From positions 1 to 6,617 of the forward strand of contig JAQUTS010000098.1 of the NCBI GenBank assembly GCA_028694275.1: a DNA stretch of 6,617 bases. The letters are read 5' to 3'. Positions 1-5,559 of this stretch are shown piece after piece. The position numbers were made by a program, and so were the translations under genes. The notes below the pieces were generated by a model. It did no database searches, was not told the DNA's origin, and worked only from the letters and a program-made list of their open reading frames with translations. This stretch comes from Candidatus Gastranaerophilales bacterium. GTDB taxonomy: Bacteria; Cyanobacteriota; Vampirovibrionia; Gastranaerophilales; CAJFVJ01. Every line of letters starts with the position of its first letter. Position 1 is the first letter of the stretch.

Positions 1-539
1 TCTAGAGCTATAGATGAGTCAGGAACTTTATTTATTATTTGCTCTTTTGTGAAAGAGGTAATATTCTCTATATTTTTAAATGCTCTTTTAGGATTGATTA
101 TGGATTGCTTATCAAGTAAAGGTTTTATCATATTAGTTGAACTGTCTGACAAATAAACAGCTGCTTCTGCTAATCCCTTAGTACCGGGAATCTTGGATAT
201 AAATGTTATAACTTCGCTTGCCGGAACAGAATGTGCAAGATCCCTCATTAGTCCAAAAGTAATCCCTGCAAAGACAGAAGCTCTATTGATGGTTACGGTA
301 GATTTTACACCACGATCTTTCGAACTGGTCCACATTTTCCAAAAAAGGCTTTTGGCAACAGTAGATTTCCCTTTAAACATTACCGGATTTTGGCAATATG
401 CGATTGGATTTTAAGGGATATAAATATTTAGATTATTAAAATCTTTACTATAAGAATGTTTTAAAATTTCTCTTGAATTTACCTTCATTTGAGATACATT
501 TGGTTTATTATGATTTACTTCTTCTAATTGTATTTTCAC
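1..539 (-). pseudogene. Hypothetical protein gene interrupted by an in-frame TAA, 3' end outside the window
   Basis: Reading the minus strand from GTG at 539, the frame stays open for 42 codons, meets TAA at 413-411, and then stays open in the same frame for at least 136 more codons to the window edge. GTG has an AGAGGA Shine-Dalgarno about 11 bases upstream and lies 35 bases after the stop of the preceding gene, so it looks operon-linked. The next usable start after the stop is ATG at 380 (peptide begins MFKGKST), which has no ribosome binding site. The codons between the TAA and that ATG read NPIAYCQNPV, which looks like coding sequence. A single substitution (CAA, AAA or GAA to TAA) would explain the break. 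The downstream part is basic, with a short hydrophobic stretch and no recognised domain. I do not recognise the family. Alternatives are two separate genes, with the second starting at 380, or a sequencing error at 411-413. Confidence 0.55.
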
Positions 540-574
540 TTTACCACTATTCCTCTTCTCTTTTTTTAACTTTA

Positions 575-1033
575 TTAATGTTTTTTAAATTTTTTTATTC
601 GTCCATCAAAATTTACAAACATCCCCAATAGATATATTGCTATGCTCGGAATTAGTACAGCCAAAGAAGCTGCTCCTATTTTAACGGCAAGAGGAGTTGT
701 ATTTTTTTCAGAGGCTGGTTTTTCTTTTTTCTTAAAAAAATCAGGTGCCATACTCGCAAGTAATACAAACCCTGCAGCCCCAATTACCATTTCATTTTTA
801 TCTGAAAAACTACTTTTTTTCCAATAGTTTTTAAAAGTTTTATGCTTTTTAACACCTTCTGCTATTTCAAAAGCTGAAAAACCGACCAGTGCAGTTGACA
901 AGGCAATATATGCAAGTTTAGAATTCTTCTCATGTCTATCTTCTATTTTAGAACTTTCATTTTGTATCTTTGCTCCAAAGTTATTAGGATTCTTATATAC
1001 AGTTTTTTTGTAATTATTGCCAATTGGAAGCAT
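575..1033 (-). CDS. Small hypothetical protein with three predicted membrane segments
   Basis: This is a protein of about 152 residues with no recognised domain. The N-terminal 35-40 residues are polar and Asn/Lys-rich and contain NPNNFGAK (residues 15-22). Three hydrophobic segments follow at roughly residues 40-60, 81-99 and 114-140, separated by very basic loops (KKHK, FFKKKEK), and the tail is lysine-rich (GRIKKFKKH). It is probably an inner-membrane protein. Start choice: the frame extends five codons upstream to a TTG at 1048, but neither start has a good Shine-Dalgarno. A TATAAT at 1069-1064 would place transcription initiation near 1057, leaving too little leader for the TTG, so I prefer the ATG at 1033. 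The next gene on the strand begins 35 bases after its stop. Function unknown. Confidence 0.8.
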   Translation of the reverse strand: MLPIGNNYKKTVYKNPNNFGAKIQNESSKIEDRHEKNSKLAYIALSTALVGFSAFEIAEGVKKHKTFKNYWKKSSFSDKNEMVIGAAGFVLLASMAPDFFKKKEKPASEKNTTPLAVKIGAASLAVLIPSIAIYLLGMFVNFDGRIKKFKKH

Positions 1034-1063
1034 TAGATTTTTATCCAAATATGTAGCCGTCTA

Positions 1064-1069
1064 ATTATA
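1064..1069 (-). promoter_or_regulatory. Candidate -10 box for the minus-strand membrane protein gene
   Basis: A perfect TATAAT is present on the minus strand, 30 bases upstream of the ATG at 1033. No convincing -35 hexamer is found at 16-18 bases spacing in this very AT-rich stretch, so the call rests on the -10 box and its position alone. Confidence 0.35.
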
Positions 1070-1211
1070 AACACCTAAAAAGTTGAAAATGTTATTTGTA
1101 AATTTTACTTTTACAATATTTTACATGTTCTACATATCATCGAAGCCATTAAAGCACCATGAAAAATGCAAACAGAGAATTCTGCGAAAAATCACCGCAA
1201 AAAATCACAAA

Positions 1212-1248
1212 ATAAAAGTCCGACACCATAATGGTATCGGACTTTTAT
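1212..1248 (-). terminator. Rho-independent terminator of tRNA-Ser
   Basis: A 17-bp stem (1232-1248 with 1212-1228) encloses a 3-base loop. The only non-Watson-Crick position is a G-U wobble in the minus-strand transcript but a C-A mismatch in the plus-strand one. The stem is followed on the minus strand by a T-rich run (TTTTATTTT). Both facts favour termination of minus-strand transcription. The stem begins two or three bases after the tRNA acceptor arm, so tRNA 3' processing has to act immediately next to the hairpin. Confidence 0.85.
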
Positions 1249-1250
1249 CA

Positions 1251-1336
1251 GGAGAAGGCGGGATTCGAACCCGCGGTGCCTTTGACAGCACACAGACGTT
1301 CCAGGTCTGCACCTTAAACCACTCGGACACTTCTCC
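1251..1336 (-). tRNA. tRNA-Ser, anticodon GGA
   Basis: All cloverleaf parts can be drawn. There is a 7-bp acceptor stem GGAGAAG/CTTCTCC and a D arm starting TCCGAGTGG. The anticodon stem CAGAC/GTCTG has loop CTGGAAC, giving anticodon GGA at 1302-1300. The long class II variable arm has a 4-bp stem GTGC/GCAC, typical of serine tRNAs. The T arm is GCGGG/CCCGC with loop TTCGAAT. It decodes UCC and UCU. CCA is not encoded, so it must be added after transcription. The base after the acceptor stem, position 73, reads U, which is atypical because bacterial serine tRNAs usually carry G73. The gene sits in its own unit with a visible promoter upstream and terminator downstream. Confidence 0.98.
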
Positions 1337-1348
1337 TTGGTTAAATAT

Positions 1349-1376
1349 ATTATATACAAAACATCCGTAAGCTCAA
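1349..1376 (-). promoter_or_regulatory. Sigma-70-type promoter of tRNA-Ser
   Basis: On the minus strand, TTGAGC (1376-1371) is separated by 16 bases from a perfect TATAAT (1354-1349). Initiation would fall about seven bases downstream, leaving a leader of only a few nucleotides before the mature tRNA 5' end at 1336. The short distance and the hexamer match make this the best-supported promoter in the window. Confidence 0.75.
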
Positions 1377-1503
1377 ATACATTTTGCCAAAACCATGTCA
1401 CAGCCTGCGTTTACAAAAGTTAATAATAAGATACTTATTTGGCAATTATTTACTCAATATATACTTCATGTATATATATTAGAGAGAATATTTAGAGGAT
1501 GAG

Positions 1504-2250
1504 ATGACTGATTACGCCAATTTGACAAGCAAGCAAGAGCTTAAACTAGCCAAACTTGAAAACAAGTACGCTTACAGACAGCAAGTTGCAGACATAAAAG
1601 CAAAATATGCTCCACCTTCTGTATTCATGAACCCATATATGACGCAAAACCCATATATGGCAAACCCTGCCCAATCAGACCCTGCGATGCAAATGCAAAA
1701 TATGATGCAACAAATGATGCAGTTTATGGTCATGAAAATGATGTTTGAGCAAATGGGAATGAGCTTCGGAGGAGAAAAATCCGAAGGAGGCGGCAATACC
1801 CAAGGAATGGCCTCAGGAAACGGCAAAGTCACAGGCACAACAGGCGAAAACGGCGAAAAAATAACCGAAAAACAATTTGATGACGGTTCATCAGAAAAAA
1901 TCGTTGTAGATTCAAAAAACAATACTAAAACTCATACAATCAACAGAGGCGAAGCTATTTTTGTCAGAAATGAACAAAAAGCAAGCGCAGCAGCACAAGA
2001 CTCTGATCACGTAGAATACACTTACAAAAACGGTAACCAAACACCTGCAGAGATAAAAGTAGGTGAAGGTGATGCAGCTCAAACCTTCTCATACACGAAG
2101 AAAAAAGGTACCATAAATGATGTCAAAAACCTTCCTATATACGAAAAAACAGTAAACGGCAAAAAAGAATACTACGTATACACAAAAGATGACAACACGA
2201 TATTAAGACTAACCGCTGAACAGGGAAAAAGTCTCGGACTTCATAAATAA
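1504..2250 (+). CDS. Cytosolic methionine-rich hypothetical protein
   Basis: A protein of 248 residues with no signal peptide and no recognised domain. Visible architecture: a charged helical N-terminus (about 1-36, Lys/Glu/Gln-rich, coiled-coil-like), then a segment with two NPYM units at 43-46 and 49-52. Next comes an exceptionally methionine-rich stretch with 15 Met between residues 42 and 86, predicted helical from about 60 to 86. This is followed by a Gly/Thr/Ser-rich linker (88-118). The polar C-terminal region (about 119-248) has alternating short strands and recurring K-N-G and D-G turns, suggesting a small beta-rich domain. The ATG at 1504 follows AGAGGA (1494-1499) with a short 4-base spacer. 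No convincing -35/-10 pair was found in the AT-rich 1439-1480 region. The gene stands alone between the tRNA unit and its own terminator. A hydrophobic Met-rich helix could bind hydrophobic peptides or metal such as Cu(I). Either is speculation. Confidence 0.9.
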   Translation: MTDYANLTSKQELKLAKLENKYAYRQQVADIKAKYAPPSVFMNPYMTQNPYMANPAQSDPAMQMQNMMQQMMQFMVMKMMFEQMGMSFGGEKSEGGGNTQGMASGNGKVTGTTGENGEKITEKQFDDGSSEKIVVDSKNNTKTHTINRGEAIFVRNEQKASAAAQDSDHVEYTYKNGNQTPAEIKVGEGDAAQTFSYTKKKGTINDVKNLPIYEKTVNGKKEYYVYTKDDNTILRLTAEQGKSLGLHK

Positions 2251-2253
2251 TAG

Positions 2254-2283
2254 AAAAACCGAAGCAAATGCTTCGGTTTTTTT
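2254..2283 (+). terminator. Rho-independent terminator after the Met-rich protein gene
   Basis: The stem ACCGAAGC/GCTTCGGT, extended by A-T pairs on the outside, closes a small loop and runs into seven T residues (2277-2283). It starts four bases after the TAA stop, which isolates this gene from the activase-related gene downstream. Confidence 0.95.
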
Positions 2284-2355
2284 ATTGCAAATATACTCAC
2301 AAAGCTACTTTACAAAATTCTCTGGTATAAATTAGAATGATAACTGTTTTTGTTC

Positions 2356-2361
2356 TATAAT
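2356..2361 (+). promoter_or_regulatory. Candidate -10 box for the activase-related gene
   Basis: A perfect TATAAT sits 27 bases upstream of the ATG at 2388, which would give a short leader carrying the GGAGA ribosome binding site. The matching -35 region near 2332-2338 (TTAGAA) is weak. A second possible extended -10 (TGG followed by TATAAA) lies at 2323-2331. Confidence 0.5.
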
Positions 2362-2387
2362 ATTTGTATCAACTTTGGAGAAATTTC

Positions 2388-3443
2388 ATGAGAGTAGGCA
2401 TTCCAAGAGCATTAGGCTATTACAATTATTACCCCTTTTGGTTCGGTTTTTTCGAAGCTTTAGGCATTGAAACCGTGCTATCTGACCCGACTACCAAACA
2501 AATGATTTCAGCGGGCAGTGCGCTTGTGGTCTCAGAAACTTGCCTTCCTGTAAAAGTTTTTGTCGGACACATACTCAATCTTCTTGATAAAGGAGTAACT
2601 ACAGTCTATGTGCCGAGTATTCAATCAATTGACCACAAAATATACAATTGTTCCAAAATCAGAGGCCTCCCCGATCTTATCAGAAACGTTATCAAAAAGG
2701 ACTTTCTTTTGATAGAACCAACACTTGATAAATCACAAAAAGATCAGGGTTTTTATGAATATCTCAAAGAATCGGTAGAGCCTTTAGGCATTACCGATAT
2801 AGAAAAAATCAAAGACGCAAGCAAAAAAGGCTGGGAATATCAAAACAACTTCAATCTTATGATGAGAGCGGGAGTTGAGTTTTCTCAAGCTATAAAAATA
2901 GCCGTACAAGGTCAGGTAAAAATTCCGACAGAACAAAAAACAGCCCCACTCAAAGTTGCAATAGTTGCGCACGGGTATAATCTATATGATCATCAAGTCA
3001 GTATGCGCGCCATTCAAAAGCTCAAAAAAATGGATATTGATGCCTTCACGGCAAATATGCTCACAAAAGAACAAATGGACGAAGGCTTTAAAACCCTTGA
3101 AACACAAGTTTATTGGGCTAATGAACTCGAAATGACAGGAGCCGCCGGATACTATATGAATGATGACAGTATTGATGGTGTAATCACAATCACAGCCTTT
3201 GGCTGCGGGCCTGATTCTATTATGGTTGAGCGCATTTCTCGTTTTTCTAAAAAGCTCCAAAAACCTATTTTGAATCTAACCGTCGATGAGCACACGGGAG
3301 AAGCAGGCTTCATCACAAGGTTAGAGGCTTTTTGCGATATGCTTACACGCAAAAAACGTACAGAAGCAGCCAAAAAAGCCAAAGAAGCAAAAGAAAATCC
3401 AGTAAAAGAAAAAAGAAGTTTCAAAATCAAAGTCGAAATCTAA
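2388..3443 (+). CDS. Acyl-CoA dehydratase activase-related protein (DUF2229 / COG3581-like)
   Basis: A protein of 351 residues. It belongs to the family found with, or fused to, the ATPase activators of 2-hydroxyacyl-CoA dehydratases. These activators use ATP hydrolysis and an Fe-S cluster to inject a low-potential electron into a radical dehydratase. The role of the DUF2229-type proteins themselves is not established. Seen here: the family opening GIPRALGYY (4-12), SETCLPVK with Cys52, GH at 60-61, NCSKIRGLPD with Cys88 (87-96), FGCGPDS with Cys273, and DEHTGEAG (300-307) followed by Cys316. The cysteines are candidate Fe-S ligands. A Lys-rich tail covers about 325-351. The ATG at 2388 has GGAGA six bases upstream. 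A TTG eight codons earlier (2364) overlaps the promoter region and is rejected. No ATPase or dehydratase partner is adjacent, so here it is a stand-alone gene with its own promoter and terminator. Family assignment is firm, substrate unknown. Confidence 0.92.
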   Translation: MRVGIPRALGYYNYYPFWFGFFEALGIETVLSDPTTKQMISAGSALVVSETCLPVKVFVGHILNLLDKGVTTVYVPSIQSIDHKIYNCSKIRGLPDLIRNVIKKDFLLIEPTLDKSQKDQGFYEYLKESVEPLGITDIEKIKDASKKGWEYQNNFNLMMRAGVEFSQAIKIAVQGQVKIPTEQKTAPLKVAIVAHGYNLYDHQVSMRAIQKLKKMDIDAFTANMLTKEQMDEGFKTLETQVYWANELEMTGAAGYYMNDDSIDGVITITAFGCGPDSIMVERISRFSKKLQKPILNLTVDEHTGEAGFITRLEAFCDMLTRKKRTEAAKKAKEAKENPVKEKRSFKIKVEI

Positions 3444-3450
3444 AAACACA

Positions 3451-3491
3451 AAAGCCCCAAATCACAGACCAAAACTGTCATTTAGGGCTTT
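3451..3491. terminator. Bidirectional hairpin terminator between convergent units
   Basis: An interrupted stem pairs AAAGCCC with GGGCTTT, AAAT with ATTT, and ACAG with CTGT, around a 7-base loop with two single-base mismatches. It begins seven bases after the stop of the activase-related gene. On the minus strand one mismatch becomes a U-G pair and the stem is followed by TTTTGTGTTTTT, so the minus-strand terminator is the better one. On the plus strand the tail is AT-rich rather than a clean T run. Confidence 0.7.
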
Positions 3492-3511
3492 ATAAATAAA
3501 TTTATAAAAAA

Positions 3512-3679
3512 CTACATGTTAATCATCAAAAACACAGAGCCCAAAACATAGCAAATTGATGAAAGAACAAGCCACCACTTAATTGTGGGATGCTGGTTTT
3601 GCCAAGCTAAAGCAATGCCTTCTTTGGGTTGAACCCGTGAATTATTTTTTATAACAGTATCCAGATATTTGTCTTTCAT
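3512..3679 (-). CDS. Possible 55-residue single-pass membrane mini-protein
   Basis: A short frame from ATG at 3679 to TAG at 3514-3512, ending 21 bases before the hairpin at 3451-3491, which terminates well in this direction. The first 34 residues are polar (starting MKDKYLDTV). The C-terminal 20 or so (from WWLVLSSICYV) form one hydrophobic segment ending at MINM, as in a tail-anchored or single-pass mini-protein. GGGAGAG lies about ten bases upstream of the ATG and could serve as a ribosome binding site. No family recognised. The same frame is open for 33 codons upstream of the ATG without any start codon, so this may instead be the surviving 3' part of a longer decayed gene. Confidence 0.45.
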   Translation of the reverse strand: MKDKYLDTVIKNNSRVQPKEGIALAWQNQHPTIKWWLVLSSICYVLGSVFLMINM

Positions 3680-3690
3680 ACCCGATATTC

Positions 3691-3773
3691 TCTCCCGCCA
3701 AAATTTGACCGATTGGTCAGTTTTTACTAATTCTATCCAAGGCCCTTGATTTTTGGATGCAAAATCTCCCGCC
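3691..3773 (-). repeat. Direct repeat pair and two hairpins upstream of the 55-residue frame
   Basis: On the minus strand the 9-mer GGCGGGAGA occurs twice (3773-3765 and 3699-3691), flanking two inverted repeats: ATCCAA/TTGGAT (3758-3753 with 3740-3735) and TGACC/GGTCA with a 4-base loop (3719-3706). The two 9-mers lie in different codon phases relative to the open frame, so they are not a protein-level repeat. Both resemble ribosome binding sites. A structured leader of the 55-residue frame would explain them, as would chance. No known riboswitch class is recognised. Confidence 0.35.
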
Positions 3774-3851
3774 CAAGTATATTAAGTTTAAAACAATTTA
3801 AATTCTTTCACATCGACCAAAGGGTTTAGATCCGACAATCCCCATTCAAAC

Positions 3852-3896
3852 AAAAAACACCTCCACGCTGAACAAAATCAACATCGGAAGTGTTTT
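3852..3896 (-). terminator. Rho-independent terminator of the DUF1858 protein gene
   Basis: In the minus-strand transcript AAAACACUUCC (3896-3886) pairs with GGAGGUGUUUU (3864-3854). Inside it AUGUUGA pairs with UCAGCGU, with a single bulged G, closing a 6-base loop. Several pairs are G-U only in this orientation. The stem is followed by a T run (TTTTTTG). It starts 24 bases after the stop codon of the DUF1858 protein gene. Confidence 0.85.
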
Positions 3897-3919
3897 AAGA
3901 TTATTTTAAATTCTAATGG

Positions 3920-4126
3920 TTATTCTTCTATTGCTTCATTCAAAGCTTCAACAAATGCATCAACATCAATACCATGAACTTTGGCTCCTGCTTCAAGGTT
4001 TTCAAATCTTGCCGCAGCGCAGCCTATACAGCCCATTCCTGCTCTTTGAAAAACTTCCAAAGTTTCAGGATATTGTTGCACTACATCTATAATTCCCATA
4101 TCTTTTGTGATTTTTTTATCTGACAT
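3920..4126 (-). CDS. DUF1858 (hybrid-cluster-protein-associated) CxxC redox-domain protein
   Basis: A 68-residue cytosolic protein made up entirely of one DUF1858-type domain: an N-terminal ITKDMGIIDVVQQYP region (6-20), then FQRAGMGCIGCAAARFENLEAGA with the CxxC pair at Cys33 and Cys36, and a C-terminal helix ending EALNEAIEE. Members are small disulfide or metal-binding domains, some linked to hybrid cluster (prismane) proteins or to ScdA/RIC-type Fe-S repair. The exact reaction is not established. The ATG at 4126 is preceded by GAGGGAAG with AGGGA seven bases upstream, whereas the upstream ATG at 4141 lies before that site and is rejected. The gene is monocistronic, with a terminator at 3852-3896, and is divergent from the GerMN gene. 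Confidence 0.92.
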   Translation of the reverse strand: MSDKKITKDMGIIDVVQQYPETLEVFQRAGMGCIGCAAARFENLEAGAKVHGIDVDAFVEALNEAIEE

Positions 4127-4157
4127 TTTTGCTTCCCTCATCTAAGCTATTATGATT

Positions 4158-4163
4158 ATTATA
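4158..4163 (-). promoter_or_regulatory. Candidate -10 box for the DUF1858 protein gene
   Basis: A perfect TATAAT on the minus strand, 31 bases upstream of the ATG at 4126. A clear -35 element is missing (only T-rich sequence at the right distance). A second hexamer, TACAAT at 4168-4163, shares its edge. Confidence 0.35.
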
Positions 4164-4174
4164 TTGTATCACTA

Positions 4175-4203
4175 TTGAAAAAAAAGATAAATAAAGATAA
4201 AAT
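4175..4203 (+). promoter_or_regulatory. Sigma-70-type promoter of the GerMN gene
   Basis: TTGAAA (4175-4180) and TAAAAT (4198-4203) are separated by exactly 17 bases. Initiation would be near 4210, giving a leader of about 55 bases that includes the short inverted repeat CCTTT/AAAGG. The promoter lies back to back with that of the DUF1858 protein gene. Confidence 0.6.
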
Positions 4204-4265
4204 CAAGCCATATACCCTTTAAAAAGGCTATTTTTAAAGCAAAGTACGGAAGAAGGAATATTTAG

Positions 4266-4793
4266 ATGAAAAAAGTTCTCACATATACTGCAATAATAAG
4301 TGTCTTATTATTCGGTTTTTATTCAATAAACAAAAACTTCGTCGAAGAAGAGCAAAACGTAGTCGTAGAAGAACAAGTGGCACCAAGCACGATAGTAAAT
4401 ATCTACCTGGTAAAATATGATAAAAGGGGCAAACCCATAATCGTGCCGGTAAAAAGAAAAGTAATGAAACAATATCTGTTCAGAAACACGCTAAACGCTC
4501 TTTTGGCAGGTCCAACAGAAAATGAAAAAAACAAAGGAGTGATTTCTGAAATCCCTAAAAGAACACAGCTTCTTAATGTTGAAAACTACGAAAATATGTT
4601 GATAATAAATCTCACTCAAAACTTTGAAGCCGGCGGCGGAACAGAAAGTGTCACAACCCGTCTTTCACAATTAGCTCACACGGTATCAGATATGACAGAT
4701 TTGCCTGTTTATCTTTATCTTAACGGCAAAGAAGTTTCTGTTTTGGGCGGAGATGGAATTTTGGTAAAACAACCTATCAACGTCATCAGATAA
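4266..4793 (+). CDS. Membrane-anchored GerMN-domain protein
   Basis: A 175-residue protein. Residues 4-21 form a single hydrophobic segment behind two lysines, without a lipobox cysteine, so it is probably an uncleaved signal anchor or a signal peptide exporting the rest across the membrane. An acidic linker (27-38) leads to a GerMN domain (about 42-170). Supporting marks are VNIYLVKYD (44-52), LLAGPT (79-84), SEIP (94-97), the strand INLTQNF (114-120) followed by GGG, and a closing strand pair around PVYLYLNGKEV. GerMN was named from Bacillus spore germination protein GerM, but it is common in non-sporulating bacteria as an extracytoplasmic envelope domain, so it does not imply sporulation here. 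AAGGA (4253-4257) is eight bases upstream of the ATG. Its TAA is one base from the stop of the convergent gene. Confidence 0.9.
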   Translation: MKKVLTYTAIISVLLFGFYSINKNFVEEEQNVVVEEQVAPSTIVNIYLVKYDKRGKPIIVPVKRKVMKQYLFRNTLNALLAGPTENEKNKGVISEIPKRTQLLNVENYENMLIINLTQNFEAGGGTESVTTRLSQLAHTVSDMTDLPVYLYLNGKEVSVLGGDGILVKQPINVIR

Positions 4794-4794
4794 A

Positions 4795-5430
4795 TCACCT
4801 ACGAGCACACTCAGCATCAAGAAGATAGCTTTTGCCTTGATAGTTGCAGACTTGATGAAGACTGCTTGAGGTCAAATCTTTTATTTTGTAACGCTTTTGC
4901 TCAATTTGTTTTATGACATTTTGAACATCTGCATAAGTTGTCTTATCATTGTCAATTTCAGGCCTCAAATTATAATAAAAAGACCCTGAGTACCCTTGGT
5001 CTAAAACAGGAAGATCAAAATCCTCAACAAACCTACCGTAAAAAGGATTTTGGCGAGAAATACTCAACACACGCCCTTTATCAACAGAAAGAGCAACAGA
5101 ATTATCACCAAAACCAATAACGCCGTTCATTTTCATTTTTTTAAATTTGGGAGTTTCCGCCATTTTTATAGAATGTTGTAATCGAGATTCTATACCAAAA
5201 TAAGTTGATTTATTTTTCTTTAGAGCAGACAAAATATCAGAAGCCCCATCATATAAGTTTTTGGGCTCTTTTAACATTATCGAAAGGTCATCAAAAAACA
5301 ACACATTATCAATTTGCAAAACAATCTTAGAAGACGGCAAAGCAGAGCCAAAAGACTGCTTTTGGGTGGATTTTGCCTTGTAAACAGAGGGCTTTGTTGA
5401 ATATTGTGCACCAACTGATTGTAAAATCAT
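4795..5430 (-). CDS. Hypothetical protein with N-terminal F-G motif
   Basis: A 211-residue soluble protein that I do not recognise. The first 35 residues are polar, Ser/Lys/Gln-rich and probably disordered, containing KQSFGSALPSSK (24-35). The body alternates strands and charged helices: IVLQIDNVLFFDD near 36-48, GVIGFGDNSVALSVDKGRVLSISR near the middle, and a Tyr-rich stretch ending SGSFYYNLRPE. It has one cysteine in VCNYQGK and one in AECARR near the C-terminus. There is no signal peptide or membrane segment. Start choice: ATG at 5430 follows AAGGAAG (5434-5440). The frame continues 15 codons to an ATG at 5475, but that would put the ribosome binding site inside the gene. Its TGA stop is separated from the GerMN TAA by one base, and no terminator hairpin is visible between them. 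It is divergent from dnaE. Confidence 0.85.
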   Translation of the reverse strand: MILQSVGAQYSTKPSVYKAKSTQKQSFGSALPSSKIVLQIDNVLFFDDLSIMLKEPKNLYDGASDILSALKKNKSTYFGIESRLQHSIKMAETPKFKKMKMNGVIGFGDNSVALSVDKGRVLSISRQNPFYGRFVEDFDLPVLDQGYSGSFYYNLRPEIDNDKTTYADVQNVIKQIEQKRYKIKDLTSSSLHQVCNYQGKSYLLDAECARR

Positions 5431-5490
5431 AGACTTCCTTCTTCGAAGATTATGTCTAAAAAAAACACCTAACAAAAATAAATTGCCAAT

Positions 5491-5518
5491 TTGATTCCAA
5501 TTGTAAAAAGATTATAAA
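5491..5518 (+). promoter_or_regulatory. Candidate promoter of dnaE
   Basis: TTGATT (5491-5496) and TATAAA (5513-5518) are separated by 16 bases, about 42 bases upstream of the dnaE ATG. The predicted leader is about 35 bases and has no strong Shine-Dalgarno. Confidence 0.5.
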
Positions 5519-5559
5519 TTTTTCTAGAAGTGATGAATCGTTCAGAGTAAACTAATATC

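Larger units (their letters stand above)
3512..3853 (-). pseudogene. Possible decayed gene with two in-frame TAA codons
   Basis: In one minus-strand frame, 21 codons from TTG at 3853 reach TAA (3790-3788), then one codon, a second TAA (3784-3782), and then 89 uninterrupted codons to TAG at 3512. The translated segments look protein-like on both sides (for example WGLSDLNPLVDVKEF before the stops, and TWAGDFASKNQGPWIELV after). This suggests one former gene of about 113 codons encoding a tail-anchored protein. Against it: the apparent Shine-Dalgarno of the TTG start (GGAGG at 3864-3860) is an arm of the terminator of the upstream gene, and no ATG exists before 3679. It overlaps and competes with the 55-residue reading described separately. 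Confidence 0.35.

Noticed and set aside
1083..1370. 95-codon plus-strand open frame
   Set aside because: It runs through the tRNA-Ser gene and its terminator, has no ribosome binding site, and its product is an antisense reading of the tRNA.
2982..3430. Two minus-strand open frames of about 92 codons inside the activase-related gene
   Set aside because: They are antisense shadows of a clearly conserved protein, with Cys/Phe-rich implausible products and no start signals.
3706..3719. Perfect inverted repeat TGACC-GATT-GGTCA resembling a TetR-family operator
   Set aside because: It lies inside an open frame far from any identified promoter, no regulator gene is near, and a 5-bp arm is expected by chance. 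It is kept only as part of the possible leader structure.
3851..3864. Strong Shine-Dalgarno GGAGG six bases before a TTG start on the minus strand
   Set aside because: The GGAGG is one arm of the well-formed terminator of the upstream gene, so it is not reliable evidence for translation initiation.
4206..4243. Possible riboswitch or attenuator in the leader of the GerMN gene
   Set aside because: Only a 5-bp hairpin (CCTTT/AAAGG) and an overlapping 4-bp alternative are visible, with no conserved riboswitch core.
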